Shown here in pieces: positions 19,266 through 27,944 of a stretch of 64,000 nt of DNA. The DNA is from Flavobacteriales bacterium (GTDB lineage: Bacteria > Bacteroidota > Bacteroidia > Flavobacteriales_F > PHOS-HE28). Position 1 is the first letter of the stretch; every line of letters begins with the position of its first letter. The DNA is taken from contig JADJQW010000002.1 of NCBI GenBank assembly GCA_016712535.1, positions 2,334,714 through 2,398,713 on the forward strand. The letters run 5' to 3'. Below the pieces are notes generated by a model. It made no database searches, was not told the DNA's origin, and saw only the letters and a list, made by a program, of their open reading frames with translations. A program made the translations under genes and the position numbers.

Positions 19266-19577
19266 ATGCGTTCCATGCACAAGCATGATGTTTTGCTTTC
19301 CATTCTCGACCGTATCAGCGCTGAAACCCGTGATGCGCAGCACAGCCGATCACCAGAAGTTCGAGGCTGTTGTCCGACATGCCCGTATCGCTTCGATCCG
19401 CTGCTCGATCGCTACGAGGCGTCGGCCTTCACGGGCTTCAAGCCTGGCACATTGGCCGTGTGGGACAGTACCAAAGCGTACGACCTGGAACCGATCAAGT
19501 TCGGCAACGCGGTGCGCTATCGCTTGTCCAGCCTCAACCGCTTCGCCGACGAGCGCATCCGGCCATCACGTCGGTAA
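19266..19577 (+). CDS. Excisionase-like helix-turn-helix DNA-binding protein
   Basis: A 103-residue protein whose C-terminal half matches the HTH_17/excisionase pattern: KPGTLAVWDS (recognition turn), YDLEPIKFGNAVRYR (wing) and LSSLNRFADERI. The N-terminal half has a CCPTCPY motif, which may be a small zinc site or simply unusual. Proteins of this type act as directionality factors or transcription regulators for tyrosine recombinases. It has a strong ribosome site (AAAGGAG 6-8 bp before the start) and lies 76 bp upstream of the second primase-like gene, same direction. Excisionase function is inferred from fold and location. Confidence 0.72.
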   Translation: MRSMHKHDVLLSILDRISAETRDAQHSRSPEVRGCCPTCPYRFDPLLDRYEASAFTGFKPGTLAVWDSTKAYDLEPIKFGNAVRYRLSSLNRFADERIRPSRR

Positions 19578-19653
19578 GTGAAGAACGAGTCCTCAGTGTC
19601 TCGCTCACTTCAGCAAACGCACCCATCATCATCATTTTCGATTAGGAGTCATC

Positions 19654-20508
19654 ATGAACCTCTGTTATGCCGATACCATCCCTATACGCACCATCCTCGA
19701 CAAGCTCGGTCTGGAGCCCGTCGCAGAAACATGCGACCACGCTTTCTTCCTCTCACCCTTCAATCCACACCACCCCGTCCCCAGCTTGAAGGTGGATCAC
19801 CGCTCTAACACTTGGAGCGACACAAGCACAAGCAGCAAGGGCGGCCCGTTCGAGATGGTGCAAGCTTGGCTGGTGCATCAAGGCTTCCAGGGCACGGAAG
19901 AGGACGTTCTGCATTGGCTGCGATTCAACATCGGCTATCCGTCGCTGGTAACGCTGTTCGGCCTGACAGAAGGCACACCATTGGACACCTACACGTTGTT
20001 ATCCAAGACAACGTTACAAGAAGGTGCCTTGATCCGCTACGCCATGCGCCAAGGCATTGCCCGCGATCAGGCCGGTAAGATGTTCAAGCAGATTCACGTG
20101 CGCAGCATGGACACAGGCGAAGAGTTCAAGGCACTTGGTTACCGGAACGAAGTCGGCGGCTATGCGATCTACAGCCCGCACGTCGCCGGTATGACGCCGA
20201 TTGCAGCGATCAGCTTTATCCGTGGACGTGAGCACAAGCCTGAAGGAGTCAACGTCTTCAAGAACATCTTCGACTACTACGCGGTGATGCGAAGCCGCCA
20301 AGACACACCGTTCGACCAGGACAGCATCATCCTGCACGACTATGCCTGTGCCGATGATGCCGCCACCTACATCCGTGGCTACCGCTACAAGCATCTCTAC
20401 AGTTGGTTTCCCGCTGATGAACGCGGCCGACGCACCACCGAAGCGTTCGACTGGCTATGCGGAACGGAACCAGACTTGAAGCACAGGGCGATGAGCTTGG
20501 ACATGTGA
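19654..20508 (+). CDS. Degenerate Toprim primase-like protein
   Basis: A 284-residue relative of the protein at 14,031. The N-terminus has the same layout (IRTILDKLGLEPV, FLSPFNPHHPVPSL, WSDTSTSSKGGPFEMVQAWL), again without CHC2 cysteines. In the Toprim region the catalytic Glu position reads NVFKNIFDYY, so Glu is replaced by Lys, and the DxD motif reads HDYACADD, keeping only the first Asp. It is probably not a catalytically active primase and may bind DNA or regulate its active relative. A TAGGAG ribosome site lies 8 bp upstream. It is followed, after 137 bp, by the Argonaute operon. Confidence 0.72.
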   Translation: MNLCYADTIPIRTILDKLGLEPVAETCDHAFFLSPFNPHHPVPSLKVDHRSNTWSDTSTSSKGGPFEMVQAWLVHQGFQGTEEDVLHWLRFNIGYPSLVTLFGLTEGTPLDTYTLLSKTTLQEGALIRYAMRQGIARDQAGKMFKQIHVRSMDTGEEFKALGYRNEVGGYAIYSPHVAGMTPIAAISFIRGREHKPEGVNVFKNIFDYYAVMRSRQDTPFDQDSIILHDYACADDAATYIRGYRYKHLYSWFPADERGRRTTEAFDWLCGTEPDLKHRAMSLDM

Positions 20509-20645
20509 GTGACTAAGTGACTTCTTGGCTCAGGTCTTGACAAACACGATTCTGACATGGAAGCTGTTAGAAGGAACTTTCGCGCAACTTTACCTCTTCC
20601 ATGGCGGGTTCAATCCTGTGCCATGCATACTAGTAGTACAGGCCT

Positions 20646-22433
20646 ATGACAGACAAGACAATCGAACTGGATGGCGAGTCGGAGAAAGAGGGGGACCTTT
20701 CTTTATCCCTGTGGATTGAGGGGGATGATTTCACACGACGTTTCGGTCTCCGCGCTCCCAATCTAATGTGGCTGCTCGGAGCGGGCGCCTCGGCTTCGGC
20801 GGGAATCCCGACCGCGTGGGAGATGGTTTGGGAGTTCAAGCAACAGCTTTTCGTTCATCAGCGTAAGGCGACTCTTAAGTCCGTCTCTGACTTGGCCAAT
20901 CCCGCCATTCGCGCCCAGTTGCAGGCCCACATCGATTCGTCTGGAACGCTACCCGCCTTGGACTCTCTTGAGGAGTATGCAACACTGTTCGAGACACTCT
21001 ATCCGTCCGAAGGAGATCGACGGACCTATTTGGACAGGAAGATGGCCAGTGCTCGTCCTTCGTATGGCCATGTCGCCCTTTCTTGCCTTATGAAGGCGGA
21101 TAAGGCAAGGCTTGTATGGACGACGAACTTCGACCCACTGGTTGCGGATGCTTGCGCTAAGGTGTTCGATACAACGGGGAAGCTCACAACCATTGGCTTG
21201 GAAGGCACAGAGCAAGCCGCCCAGCTTATTGGAGAGGGCCGTTGGCCAATTGAGGTAAAGCTGCACGGCGATTTCCGTTCACGGCGACTTAAGAACACGT
21301 CGGCTGAACTGTTGAGCCAAGACATGTTGTTCAGGCGTACTCTAGTTGATGTTTGTCGCCGTTTCGGCCTTGTTGCAGTCGGATATAGCGGTCGCGATGA
21401 GTCGGTGATGCGAGCACTTGAAGACGCGCTAGCTGAACCGGGTGCTTTTCCCGCTGGGCTTTTCTGGCTTCATAAAGGCGAAGGTGCGCCACTTCCACGA
21501 GTGGTTAGTTTGTTGAATAAGGCCCTTCAGCAGGGCTGCGAAGCCGCGTTGGTCAAGGTCGAGAATTTTGACGAAGTGCTTCGTGACCTGGTTCGACCAA
21601 TGGCCGATAGCCTTGACATGGCTCCACTGGAAAAATTTGCCTCGGAACGGAGTCATTTTAGTCCACCTCCTAGGCCTGGAGGTAACCGGGGATGGCCCAT
21701 TGTAAAGCTAAACGGGTTGCCGCTACGAGTGGTCCCGACGACTTGTCGTCGGGTGGTTTGTGACGTGGGTGGCTTTGCGGAAACACGTGCTGCGATGTCC
21801 GAGGCCAATGTCGATGTCATTGTTTCGAGAGTCAGAGATGGAGTGCTAGCCTTTGGCAGCGATAGGGATATCAAGAAGGCTTTGGAGAAGTATAATATTA
21901 CGGCGTTCGACTTGCACACAATCGAGCCTCATCGCCTTCGATATGATTCTGGTGAACGAGGTCTCTTAAGGGATGCGCTTACGCGTGCGCTTGTCCGACA
22001 ACACGGATTCGTCCACCATCACAAGCGGAGTTCCGACTTGCTTGCTCCATCTAACCCGAATGACACAAAGTGGAATGCGTTACGACAGCAGGTCGGGTCA
22101 TTGGCAGGGGTAGTGCCAGATCATCCTGAGCTAACCTGGGTCGAAGGCATTTCGACGAGATTGGACTGGGCAGACGGACGCGTCTGGTTGCTCTTTGAGC
22201 CGCGTTTGGTTTTCGCTGGTCTCAATCTCAGTAACAAGGCAGCCGCAGCCGACTTCTCAAGAGAGCGTGGGGTGAGGCGCTATAACAGGCAGACGAACGA
22301 TATCATGGAGTTCTGGTCTGGTGTCCTTGCAACGAGTGGTGAAGAACTCAGAGCATTGGGCATCGGTGACGGCATTGACGCCGTCTTCGGATTGTCTTCT
22401 AGGCCTGCCTACTCAAGACGGATGAGCGCATGA
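20646..22433 (+). CDS. SIR2-APAZ effector of a SPARSA-type short Argonaute system
   Basis: A 595-residue protein with an N-terminal SIR2 domain (residues about 25-300) and a C-terminal APAZ domain (about 330-590). SIR2 features: NAD-binding GAGASASAGIPTAW, the catalytic-region TTNFDP (Asn) and KLHGDF (His), all intact, so NAD+ hydrolysis is expected. The APAZ part begins near KLNGLPLRVVPTTCRRVVCDVGG. In characterised SPARSA systems the SIR2-APAZ subunit pairs with short pAgo and depletes NAD+ when guide-directed pAgo recognises invading DNA, killing or arresting the cell. The next gene overlaps by 4 bp, supporting a stoichiometric complex. Lower GC than the host chromosome suggests transfer. 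The ribosome site is weak. Confidence 0.92.
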   Translation: MTDKTIELDGESEKEGDLSLSLWIEGDDFTRRFGLRAPNLMWLLGAGASASAGIPTAWEMVWEFKQQLFVHQRKATLKSVSDLANPAIRAQLQAHIDSSGTLPALDSLEEYATLFETLYPSEGDRRTYLDRKMASARPSYGHVALSCLMKADKARLVWTTNFDPLVADACAKVFDTTGKLTTIGLEGTEQAAQLIGEGRWPIEVKLHGDFRSRRLKNTSAELLSQDMLFRRTLVDVCRRFGLVAVGYSGRDESVMRALEDALAEPGAFPAGLFWLHKGEGAPLPRVVSLLNKALQQGCEAALVKVENFDEVLRDLVRPMADSLDMAPLEKFASERSHFSPPPRPGGNRGWPIVKLNGLPLRVVPTTCRRVVCDVGGFAETRAAMSEANVDVIVSRVRDGVLAFGSDRDIKKALEKYNITAFDLHTIEPHRLRYDSGERGLLRDALTRALVRQHGFVHHHKRSSDLLAPSNPNDTKWNALRQQVGSLAGVVPDHPELTWVEGISTRLDWADGRVWLLFEPRLVFAGLNLSNKAAAADFSRERGVRRYNRQTNDIMEFWSGVLATSGEELRALGIGDGIDAVFGLSSRPAYSRRMSA

Positions 22434-23851
22434 CGACCGAGATCGAATCACACCTCTGGATACCGGAACCCGAACTTTCCTTTCATCCTGATCGGGATTC
22501 AGATCGGGACATTCATCCATTGCGAGGCCTTGTGCGTTTTGGGCCTTATTCCAAAGGATGGGTGCCAGATCCTATTCGTGTTGCGACACTTACTCCTTAC
22601 GGTGAGAGCCATAGGCTCTTTGCTCTGATGCGCGAACTGCAAGGATCACTGAAGCCCAATGAACGTAAGGACTATTTGCCAGATTGGCCGGGCTTTCATG
22701 GTGTCTTTGGGGTGAAAGCAAGGTCAGCTGGCAAGTCATGCCACGTAGAGTTGGCGCCAAGCCTTGATGCGGAGTTCGAGCAGTCTGCTACCCCTCACAT
22801 AGTGCTTGTGGAGCACGTTGTAAGAGCAATTCATCAGCTCTATGCACGCAGAACTGAGTTTGATGTGCTCTTCATCTACGTACCGAAGCGATGGGAGCGC
22901 GGATTCGTTGGTGGTGAAGGAGAGGATTTTGACTTACACGATCATCTCAAGGCCGCCGCTGCAGGAAGGCGGTTGCCAATACAATTGGTGCGTGAGGACA
23001 AGGCCCTGGCGTATCCGGACAGGGCAAGCGTCGCATGGCGCGTTGGACTTGCGCTGTACGCGAAAGCGGGGGGTGTTCCTTGGAAACTTGCTGGGTCTGA
23101 TCCAGAAATGGCATATATTGGAATATCCTATGCCGTCCGACCAACAGCTTCGAACCAGCCACGGTTTGTGACATGTTGCAGTCAAGTGTTCGATTCAGAT
23201 GGAGCCGGACTAGAATTTATCGCCTACGACGCGCGTGATGTGGAGGTTCAACGCGACAATCCGTTCTTGTCGCGAACAGAGATGTTCCGGGTTATGACGC
23301 GATCACTGGCACTCTATCGTGCCCAGCATGCTGGACGCTATCCGCGAAGGGTGATGGTGCATAAGACAACAGAGTTCAAGAAGGAGGAGATTGAAGGCTG
23401 CATGGAGGCCTTGTATCTCTGTGAGGCTGTTGACCTGATCCAGATCGTTGAGGATGTTTCTTGGAAGGGTATACGCGTTGAGCGAAATGAACGAGATGGC
23501 AAAGGGGTTTCGGCCTTATGGCCAGTTCATAGAGGTACCCTTGTCGGTCTTGGGCCGAAAGAAGCTCTGCTCTGGACGCATGGTGATGTCAGGGGAATCG
23601 CACAGGGTAAGGCATTCTTTCAGGGTCAAAGAGGAACACCTCGTCCACTGCGGATTGTAAGGCATGCTGGTCACGGACCTTGGGATGATACGGCCCGTGC
23701 AATTCTGGCACTATCCAAAATGGACTGGAATAATGATGCGTTGTACGACCCTCTGCCGATGACCCTTGGCTATGCGAAGGTCCTAGCGCGAGTGATGAAG
23801 CGCATGCCCGTGCTTGGCAAGTCTGCGTATCAGCTTAGGTTCTTCATGTAG
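22430..23851 (+). CDS. Short prokaryotic Argonaute (MID-PIWI), SPARSA partner
   Basis: A 473-residue short pAgo with only MID and PIWI domains; N and PAZ domains are absent, as in the family. The MID region includes VLFIYVPKRWE and a HDHLK...IQLVRED stretch that fits the 5'-phosphate guide pocket (K and Q ligands). In the PIWI region the first catalytic Asp position reads YIGISYAVRP, with no Asp, and the other DEDX residues are not apparent, so it should not cut targets. It senses guide-target duplexes and activates the SIR2 partner encoded upstream (ATGA overlap). Function as plasmid and phage defence is known for the family and inferred here. Confidence 0.92.
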   Translation: MTTEIESHLWIPEPELSFHPDRDSDRDIHPLRGLVRFGPYSKGWVPDPIRVATLTPYGESHRLFALMRELQGSLKPNERKDYLPDWPGFHGVFGVKARSAGKSCHVELAPSLDAEFEQSATPHIVLVEHVVRAIHQLYARRTEFDVLFIYVPKRWERGFVGGEGEDFDLHDHLKAAAAGRRLPIQLVREDKALAYPDRASVAWRVGLALYAKAGGVPWKLAGSDPEMAYIGISYAVRPTASNQPRFVTCCSQVFDSDGAGLEFIAYDARDVEVQRDNPFLSRTEMFRVMTRSLALYRAQHAGRYPRRVMVHKTTEFKKEEIEGCMEALYLCEAVDLIQIVEDVSWKGIRVERNERDGKGVSALWPVHRGTLVGLGPKEALLWTHGDVRGIAQGKAFFQGQRGTPRPLRIVRHAGHGPWDDTARAILALSKMDWNNDALYDPLPMTLGYAKVLARVMKRMPVLGKSAYQLRFFM

Positions 23852-23852
23852 C

Positions 23853-23880
23853 AGTGCACTCTGGGGTACTTGGAGTCACT
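23853..23880. terminator. Weak hairpin after Argonaute operon
   Basis: Arms AGTGCACTC and GAGTCACT pair over 8 bp with one bulged base, between the convergent Argonaute gene and the gene ending at 23,889. No U-run follows, so termination is only possible. Confidence 0.3.
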
Positions 23881-23888
23881 TACTCGTT

Positions 23889-24278
23889 CTACCCATTCGC
23901 CGTGAGCACAATCTCGTTGACCACCGGCTGGTCATTCGACAGGGTGGCGTTGTAGCGCGGATCGGTGGCGGTGATGAGCTTGGGCAGGTGGTTGGCCAGC
24001 TCATCGAGCAGCCCTTTCAATCGCAGGCCTTTGAGCGTGACGCTGTGTGAGGTGAAGATGAGAAGGATGCAGGTCTCAGGCTCAAGCTCGTCGCAGAACA
24101 TGAGGTAGCTGTAGTTCAAGAAGAACCGGCGACCATCGCTGCGCTCGAAGATGATGTTGCGCACGTTGCTTTGCGCGGGGTAGTTCTCGACCGCCGCTTT
24201 GTCCGACGCATCCTGCTCGGGCGTGGTCGGGTCGTTCGCCTGCATCTCGCCGTAGCGCGACTTATAGTCTTGGTTCAT
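23889..24278 (-). CDS. Hypothetical protein downstream of relaxase
   Basis: A 129-residue soluble protein of unknown family. The N-terminal 35 residues are charged and probably disordered (MNQDYKSRYGEMQAND); the rest looks like a small alpha/beta domain (VRNIIFERSDGRRFFLNYSYLM, TCILLIFTSHSVTLKGLRLKGLLDEL). The start at 24278 overlaps the end of the relaxase gene by 17 bp, so it is translationally linked to it and likely serves transfer or its control. The upstream extension of the frame lies wholly within the relaxase gene and is disregarded. It converges on the Argonaute operon. Confidence 0.68.
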   Translation of the reverse strand: MNQDYKSRYGEMQANDPTTPEQDASDKAAVENYPAQSNVRNIIFERSDGRRFFLNYSYLMFCDELEPETCILLIFTSHSVTLKGLRLKGLLDELANHLPKLITATDPRYNATLSNDQPVVNEIVLTANG

Positions 24279-27006
24279 AGTCGCGGTCTTTGCGGGAATG
24301 TGAAACGAGCTCACGTGTCGGCTCTGGTTCGCGATGCGGCTCAGGTGCCGAACGGTCTTCACGCTGCTTGTGCATGACATGCTCCTGGTGCTCGATCAGG
24401 TGTGCAATCTCCAAAGCCGATGTTCGATCACCCAGACGCTGCGCATGGTCGAGAAGACCTTCCTTGTCGTCGGTATAGATGCGAATGCGCTCGCGGGAGC
24501 GTGATGCGGACACATAGAACTGCTTGGCGTTTGTAGCCGAGAACGTCGCTTCCGGTTGTGCGATCAGCACCTCATCGACGGTCTTGCCTTGCGATGCATA
24601 GGAGGTCACGCAGTGCGCGTGATCGATATGCCCGAACTCGCGTGAGACGTGATAGACCTGTTTGCTCGTCTTGCTCTGCAACTCAATGCGTCCGTCCTTG
24701 CGCACTGCACGCACTTCGAACATCTGTCCGTTATCCATGCGCCGCTTGTCACGGTCGTAACTGTTGCGCGTGATGGTGACGGCATCGCCCTTGGCGAGGG
24801 CAATCTCAGAGCGTTCCAGCACATCGAACGCGCTGGAACGACCTTGGGGTAGTTGCACGGTCGTACCGGTGCGTTCATCCTTGATTAGAACTTGGGCGTC
24901 CGATGCGCTGTCGATCACCCATTGACTGCCGCGCTTGATGTCCGGGGCGTGCTGAGTGAACTGGACAATCTGACCTGGCTTATAGTTCTGCCAGTCTTCT
25001 TTCTCCGCCGCCGTGAGGTGCAGGTTTTGAAGGCGGTCGGCCTTGATTTCTTTCTTGCCCAAGCGTCCGGCCTCACGCAGCCTCACGCGGATGTCGTCGG
25101 TCAAGCCACGCCGATGCGCGTTGGTCGGACACACGACCAGCACGGACTTCTTGCGCTTAACCGCATCGAGATAGTCGTCCACCAACTTGGCGTTGGGCTG
25201 TTCACGATCAATCTCGACGATAGCGCCCATACGGTCGAGCTTGTCGAAGCCTTGCCTAACGTCACCCTTGGCAAGCATGCCAACCGCATCGCGGTGCTCG
25301 GCGTTCTTCTGCCGGTAGATTTTGGACACTTCGGCGGTTCTGATCTTGCCGACCGTGTTGAGGATGCGCAAGGCATCGCCGCGCTGGACGCTTGAATGTT
25401 GGCGCGTATCACCGCCCAAGATCACCCGTGCGTTGTTCTTGGTCGCAAGATTTAGGAGCGCCGTCATGTCACTTGTCCCGAGCATGCCCGCCTCATCGAC
25501 CCAGAGAACACCGTCTTTCAAACCCTCCTGCAGTTGCTTGTTCAGCAACAGCGCAGCAACCGTGTCGGCCTTCTCGAATCCTTCACCGCGCAGCACATCG
25601 CGCGAGGCGATAGAGGTGGGAGCGACGACGGTGACGTGCTTGCCCTTGCGTTCCATCCACGTTACCGCCTCAACCATCAACGTCGTCTTGCCCGATCCGG
25701 CCGCCCCACGAATGATCGACACTCTATCGGGTGTGGTCAGCACATGCTCAACGGCTTTGCGCTGCGCCCCATCGAGCTTCACCTTCGGCGGCTCAGCGTA
25801 AAGTGGCGTGAGCTTACCGATGCCGCTTCGGGCCAACGCCACCATGCGCTTCTCTTCCGAGAGGACAGCCCTGGTAGTGCAAAGCACCTGGCCGTGCTCT
25901 TCAACTCGCAACAGGGAAGGACTGCTCAGGAAGAGCGTATTGGCTTCTTCAATGGTAGCTGATCGGTGGCCGATTGATTGCGTGTAGAGGGTGGCAAGAA
26001 GTCGTCGCTCGGGAACCACCGACGCTTTGTCAAAGTGATGCTTGACGGCATGGTCAAGGCTGGCTTTGGAGATACCGGTCTTCTCTTCTTTGGCCGCGCC
26101 AAAGCGGATGGACTTGCCGCCTTCGGTCTCGGACATGCCTAAAGCTGCAATCTGTTCCCGCCAGTTAGCTTTCAATTCAACCATGCTTAAGCCTTTCTGT
26201 TTCTTGGAACGGGTACGAGCACCCAGCTCGTCAAGTGCTTTCGCATCGGTGATGCCTTTCTCTTTGGCTATCTGTCCGATCTCGTTCGTGCGCTTGGAGA
26301 AGTGGTCAAGCGCTCGTTGCGGAACACCTTCAATCTCGAATGACTTCTTCGTCCGGCGCACATCGTATCCAAGGTCGATCAGCTTGTCCGACAGCCTCTT
26401 GTGGAACAAGGCTTGGTAATACGGCATGTCCCGCTTGATATCGCGGAACTGCCCGGCCTTAATCCGCTGTTCGTCAGGATCATACGTAGCATTGAAGACG
26501 TAGCAATGCGCGTGCATATGAGGGTCAGGATGATGGCCTTCGACAGGTCGCGCCGTCTGATGGATAAAGTCCATCCAGAGCAACTCTCCGGTGGATCGGT
26601 CAGCATAGGTCTTACCCCTCCGAACGCGTGCCTTGCTGTCTCTTTCGATGTCCGCCATCGTCTCGGCAACACTTCCTCGGAACGCTTCCAGTATATGATC
26701 GTCCTTGGACAGTACATGCACCAACGACACGGATTTGGGAACGTGAAAATTTACATCGTAGCCGGTCGTGCGGTTTGCCTTGGTGCGAGGGGTGAGTGGT
26801 TTGCCCGTGCTCGGATGCCGGTTCTCACACAAGGCGAAGAAGTCTTCGCGTGTGGCACGACCTTGTAACCCGAGACGTGAGGCAAGACGACCCTGGAAGT
26901 TACCTCCAAGCTCCTGATCTTCGAGGTAGTAGTCGGACTTGAGCAGCGCGTCCGAGTAATAGGACTTGGCCTGTGCCGCCGACACGCTTTGCACCATACG
27001 GATCAT
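24262..27006 (-). CDS. MOBF-family conjugative relaxase-helicase (TrwC/TraI type)
   Basis: A 914-residue protein that would nick the transfer origin, bind covalently to the 5' end and unwind the strand during transfer. The relaxase domain (1-300) has paired tyrosines Y16/Y17 and Y26/Y27 and the metal-binding histidines in HPDPHMHAH (H163, H165, H167). The RecD-like helicase has Walker A GAAGSGKT (434-441) and a VDEAGMLG Walker B. A late SYASQGKTVDEVL motif is typical of TraI helicases. The C-terminal about 40 residues are charged and low-complexity. Length is close to TrwC (966). A start 3 codons downstream is possible. No origin of transfer was identified with certainty. Confidence 0.95.
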   Translation of the reverse strand: MIRMVQSVSAAQAKSYYSDALLKSDYYLEDQELGGNFQGRLASRLGLQGRATREDFFALCENRHPSTGKPLTPRTKANRTTGYDVNFHVPKSVSLVHVLSKDDHILEAFRGSVAETMADIERDSKARVRRGKTYADRSTGELLWMDFIHQTARPVEGHHPDPHMHAHCYVFNATYDPDEQRIKAGQFRDIKRDMPYYQALFHKRLSDKLIDLGYDVRRTKKSFEIEGVPQRALDHFSKRTNEIGQIAKEKGITDAKALDELGARTRSKKQKGLSMVELKANWREQIAALGMSETEGGKSIRFGAAKEEKTGISKASLDHAVKHHFDKASVVPERRLLATLYTQSIGHRSATIEEANTLFLSSPSLLRVEEHGQVLCTTRAVLSEEKRMVALARSGIGKLTPLYAEPPKVKLDGAQRKAVEHVLTTPDRVSIIRGAAGSGKTTLMVEAVTWMERKGKHVTVVAPTSIASRDVLRGEGFEKADTVAALLLNKQLQEGLKDGVLWVDEAGMLGTSDMTALLNLATKNNARVILGGDTRQHSSVQRGDALRILNTVGKIRTAEVSKIYRQKNAEHRDAVGMLAKGDVRQGFDKLDRMGAIVEIDREQPNAKLVDDYLDAVKRKKSVLVVCPTNAHRRGLTDDIRVRLREAGRLGKKEIKADRLQNLHLTAAEKEDWQNYKPGQIVQFTQHAPDIKRGSQWVIDSASDAQVLIKDERTGTTVQLPQGRSSAFDVLERSEIALAKGDAVTITRNSYDRDKRRMDNGQMFEVRAVRKDGRIELQSKTSKQVYHVSREFGHIDHAHCVTSYASQGKTVDEVLIAQPEATFSATNAKQFYVSASRSRERIRIYTDDKEGLLDHAQRLGDRTSALEIAHLIEHQEHVMHKQREDRSAPEPHREPEPTRELVSHSRKDRDYEPRL

Positions 27007-27164
27007 GGCAGGTGGTATAGCGTGTCGGCAGCGTTGGCTGGAAAGAACCGCCCTCCATTAAGGCCAGTGCGAGAGCGCGGTAGGAGCGAACCGCGACCAG
27101 GGAAGCCGTTAAAGCCAGTAGAAGAAGAACGTACAGACATCTTCCCTTAGCGGTGCTAACGACC

Positions 27165-27920
27165 CTACAGAACCTCCGGAGCGTGCTCTTCTTCCTCGAT
27201 CATCTCCTCCGCTAGCTGCTCACGCAGTTCTCGCTTGGTCGGGAATCTGGCGCGGAAGCGCATGCCGCGTTTCGACTCTTCATTGTCCACGAGCGCGCGT
27301 TTGAGGTCCTCGTTGCAGATCATCTCGTCGATTCGGTCCATGATGAAGTGGTCGCCTTTGGAATAGGCAGCCGCCTTGCTCACCGAATAGACGATGGCAC
27401 AGAAGATGAACAACCAGCCGAGCATGGTCTGACCGATGGGCAACAGCACCATGCCGGCAATGAAGGCTGCCAGCGGCTCCAGCCAAATCTCCTGCACACG
27501 GATGTTAAAGCCCGAGTTGCGGAAGGGTGGCAGGAGATAGCCGTCGCTCAGACTGAATCGGGCAAAGTCGAAGACCGAAGGCTCGCGTTTGACTTCCAGG
27601 TAGCGCAGTCGTGCGAAGAACCCATAGGCCGCCACGAACGCGTACCAGAGAACGTTGTTCCCAATCACGCTTCCGAGCGAAGGGCCGGAGCCAAATCGAC
27701 CGGACGGGATCAGGAGTTGGAACATCGGGATAAGGAACAGGATGATCCCGACCGTGATCGCCGAAGCCAAGCCGAAGTAGCGCTCGCCCATGTTGTGGCG
27801 TAGAAACACTTCCAAGACCAGTCGGGGGTACGAGCAGATACGGAGAAAGGCGTTGAAAATCGCGTCGAGCAGCACGTTGCGACGAGTCATGTTCGCGCGG
27901 TAGAAGAGGTTCTTTTTCAT
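27165..27920 (-). CDS. Polytopic membrane protein of the mobilisation module
   Basis: A 251-residue integral membrane protein. Hydrophobic helices lie at about residues 53-72 (ASAITVGIILFLIPMFQLLI), 86-104 and two at about 150-185 (LAAFIAGMVLLPIG, MLGWLFIFCAIVYSV). The N-terminus is basic and the C-terminus is a charged, probably coiled, cytoplasmic tail ending EEMIEEEEHAPEVL. It lies between the coupling ATPase (24 bp upstream) and the relaxase, all on the minus strand. Because the neighbouring coupling ATPase lacks membrane helices, this protein may be its membrane anchor; that is inference. No named family is recognised. Confidence 0.75.
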   Translation of the reverse strand: MKKNLFYRANMTRRNVLLDAIFNAFLRICSYPRLVLEVFLRHNMGERYFGLASAITVGIILFLIPMFQLLIPSGRFGSGPSLGSVIGNNVLWYAFVAAYGFFARLRYLEVKREPSVFDFARFSLSDGYLLPPFRNSGFNIRVQEIWLEPLAAFIAGMVLLPIGQTMLGWLFIFCAIVYSVSKAAAYSKGDHFIMDRIDEMICNEDLKRALVDNEESKRGMRFRARFPTKRELREQLAEEMIEEEEHAPEVL

Positions 27921-27944
27921 GGGAATTGTGGGGTTTGAGGTTGG

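Noticed and set aside
20537..20565. TTGACA-based promoter for the Argonaute operon
   Set aside because: TTGACA is present at 20,537 but no acceptable -10 element lies 16-18 bases downstream (GAAGCT or neighbours).
22842..23171. Internal plus-strand frame within the Argonaute gene
   Set aside because: It is out of frame with the MID-PIWI protein and has no start context or homology-like pattern.
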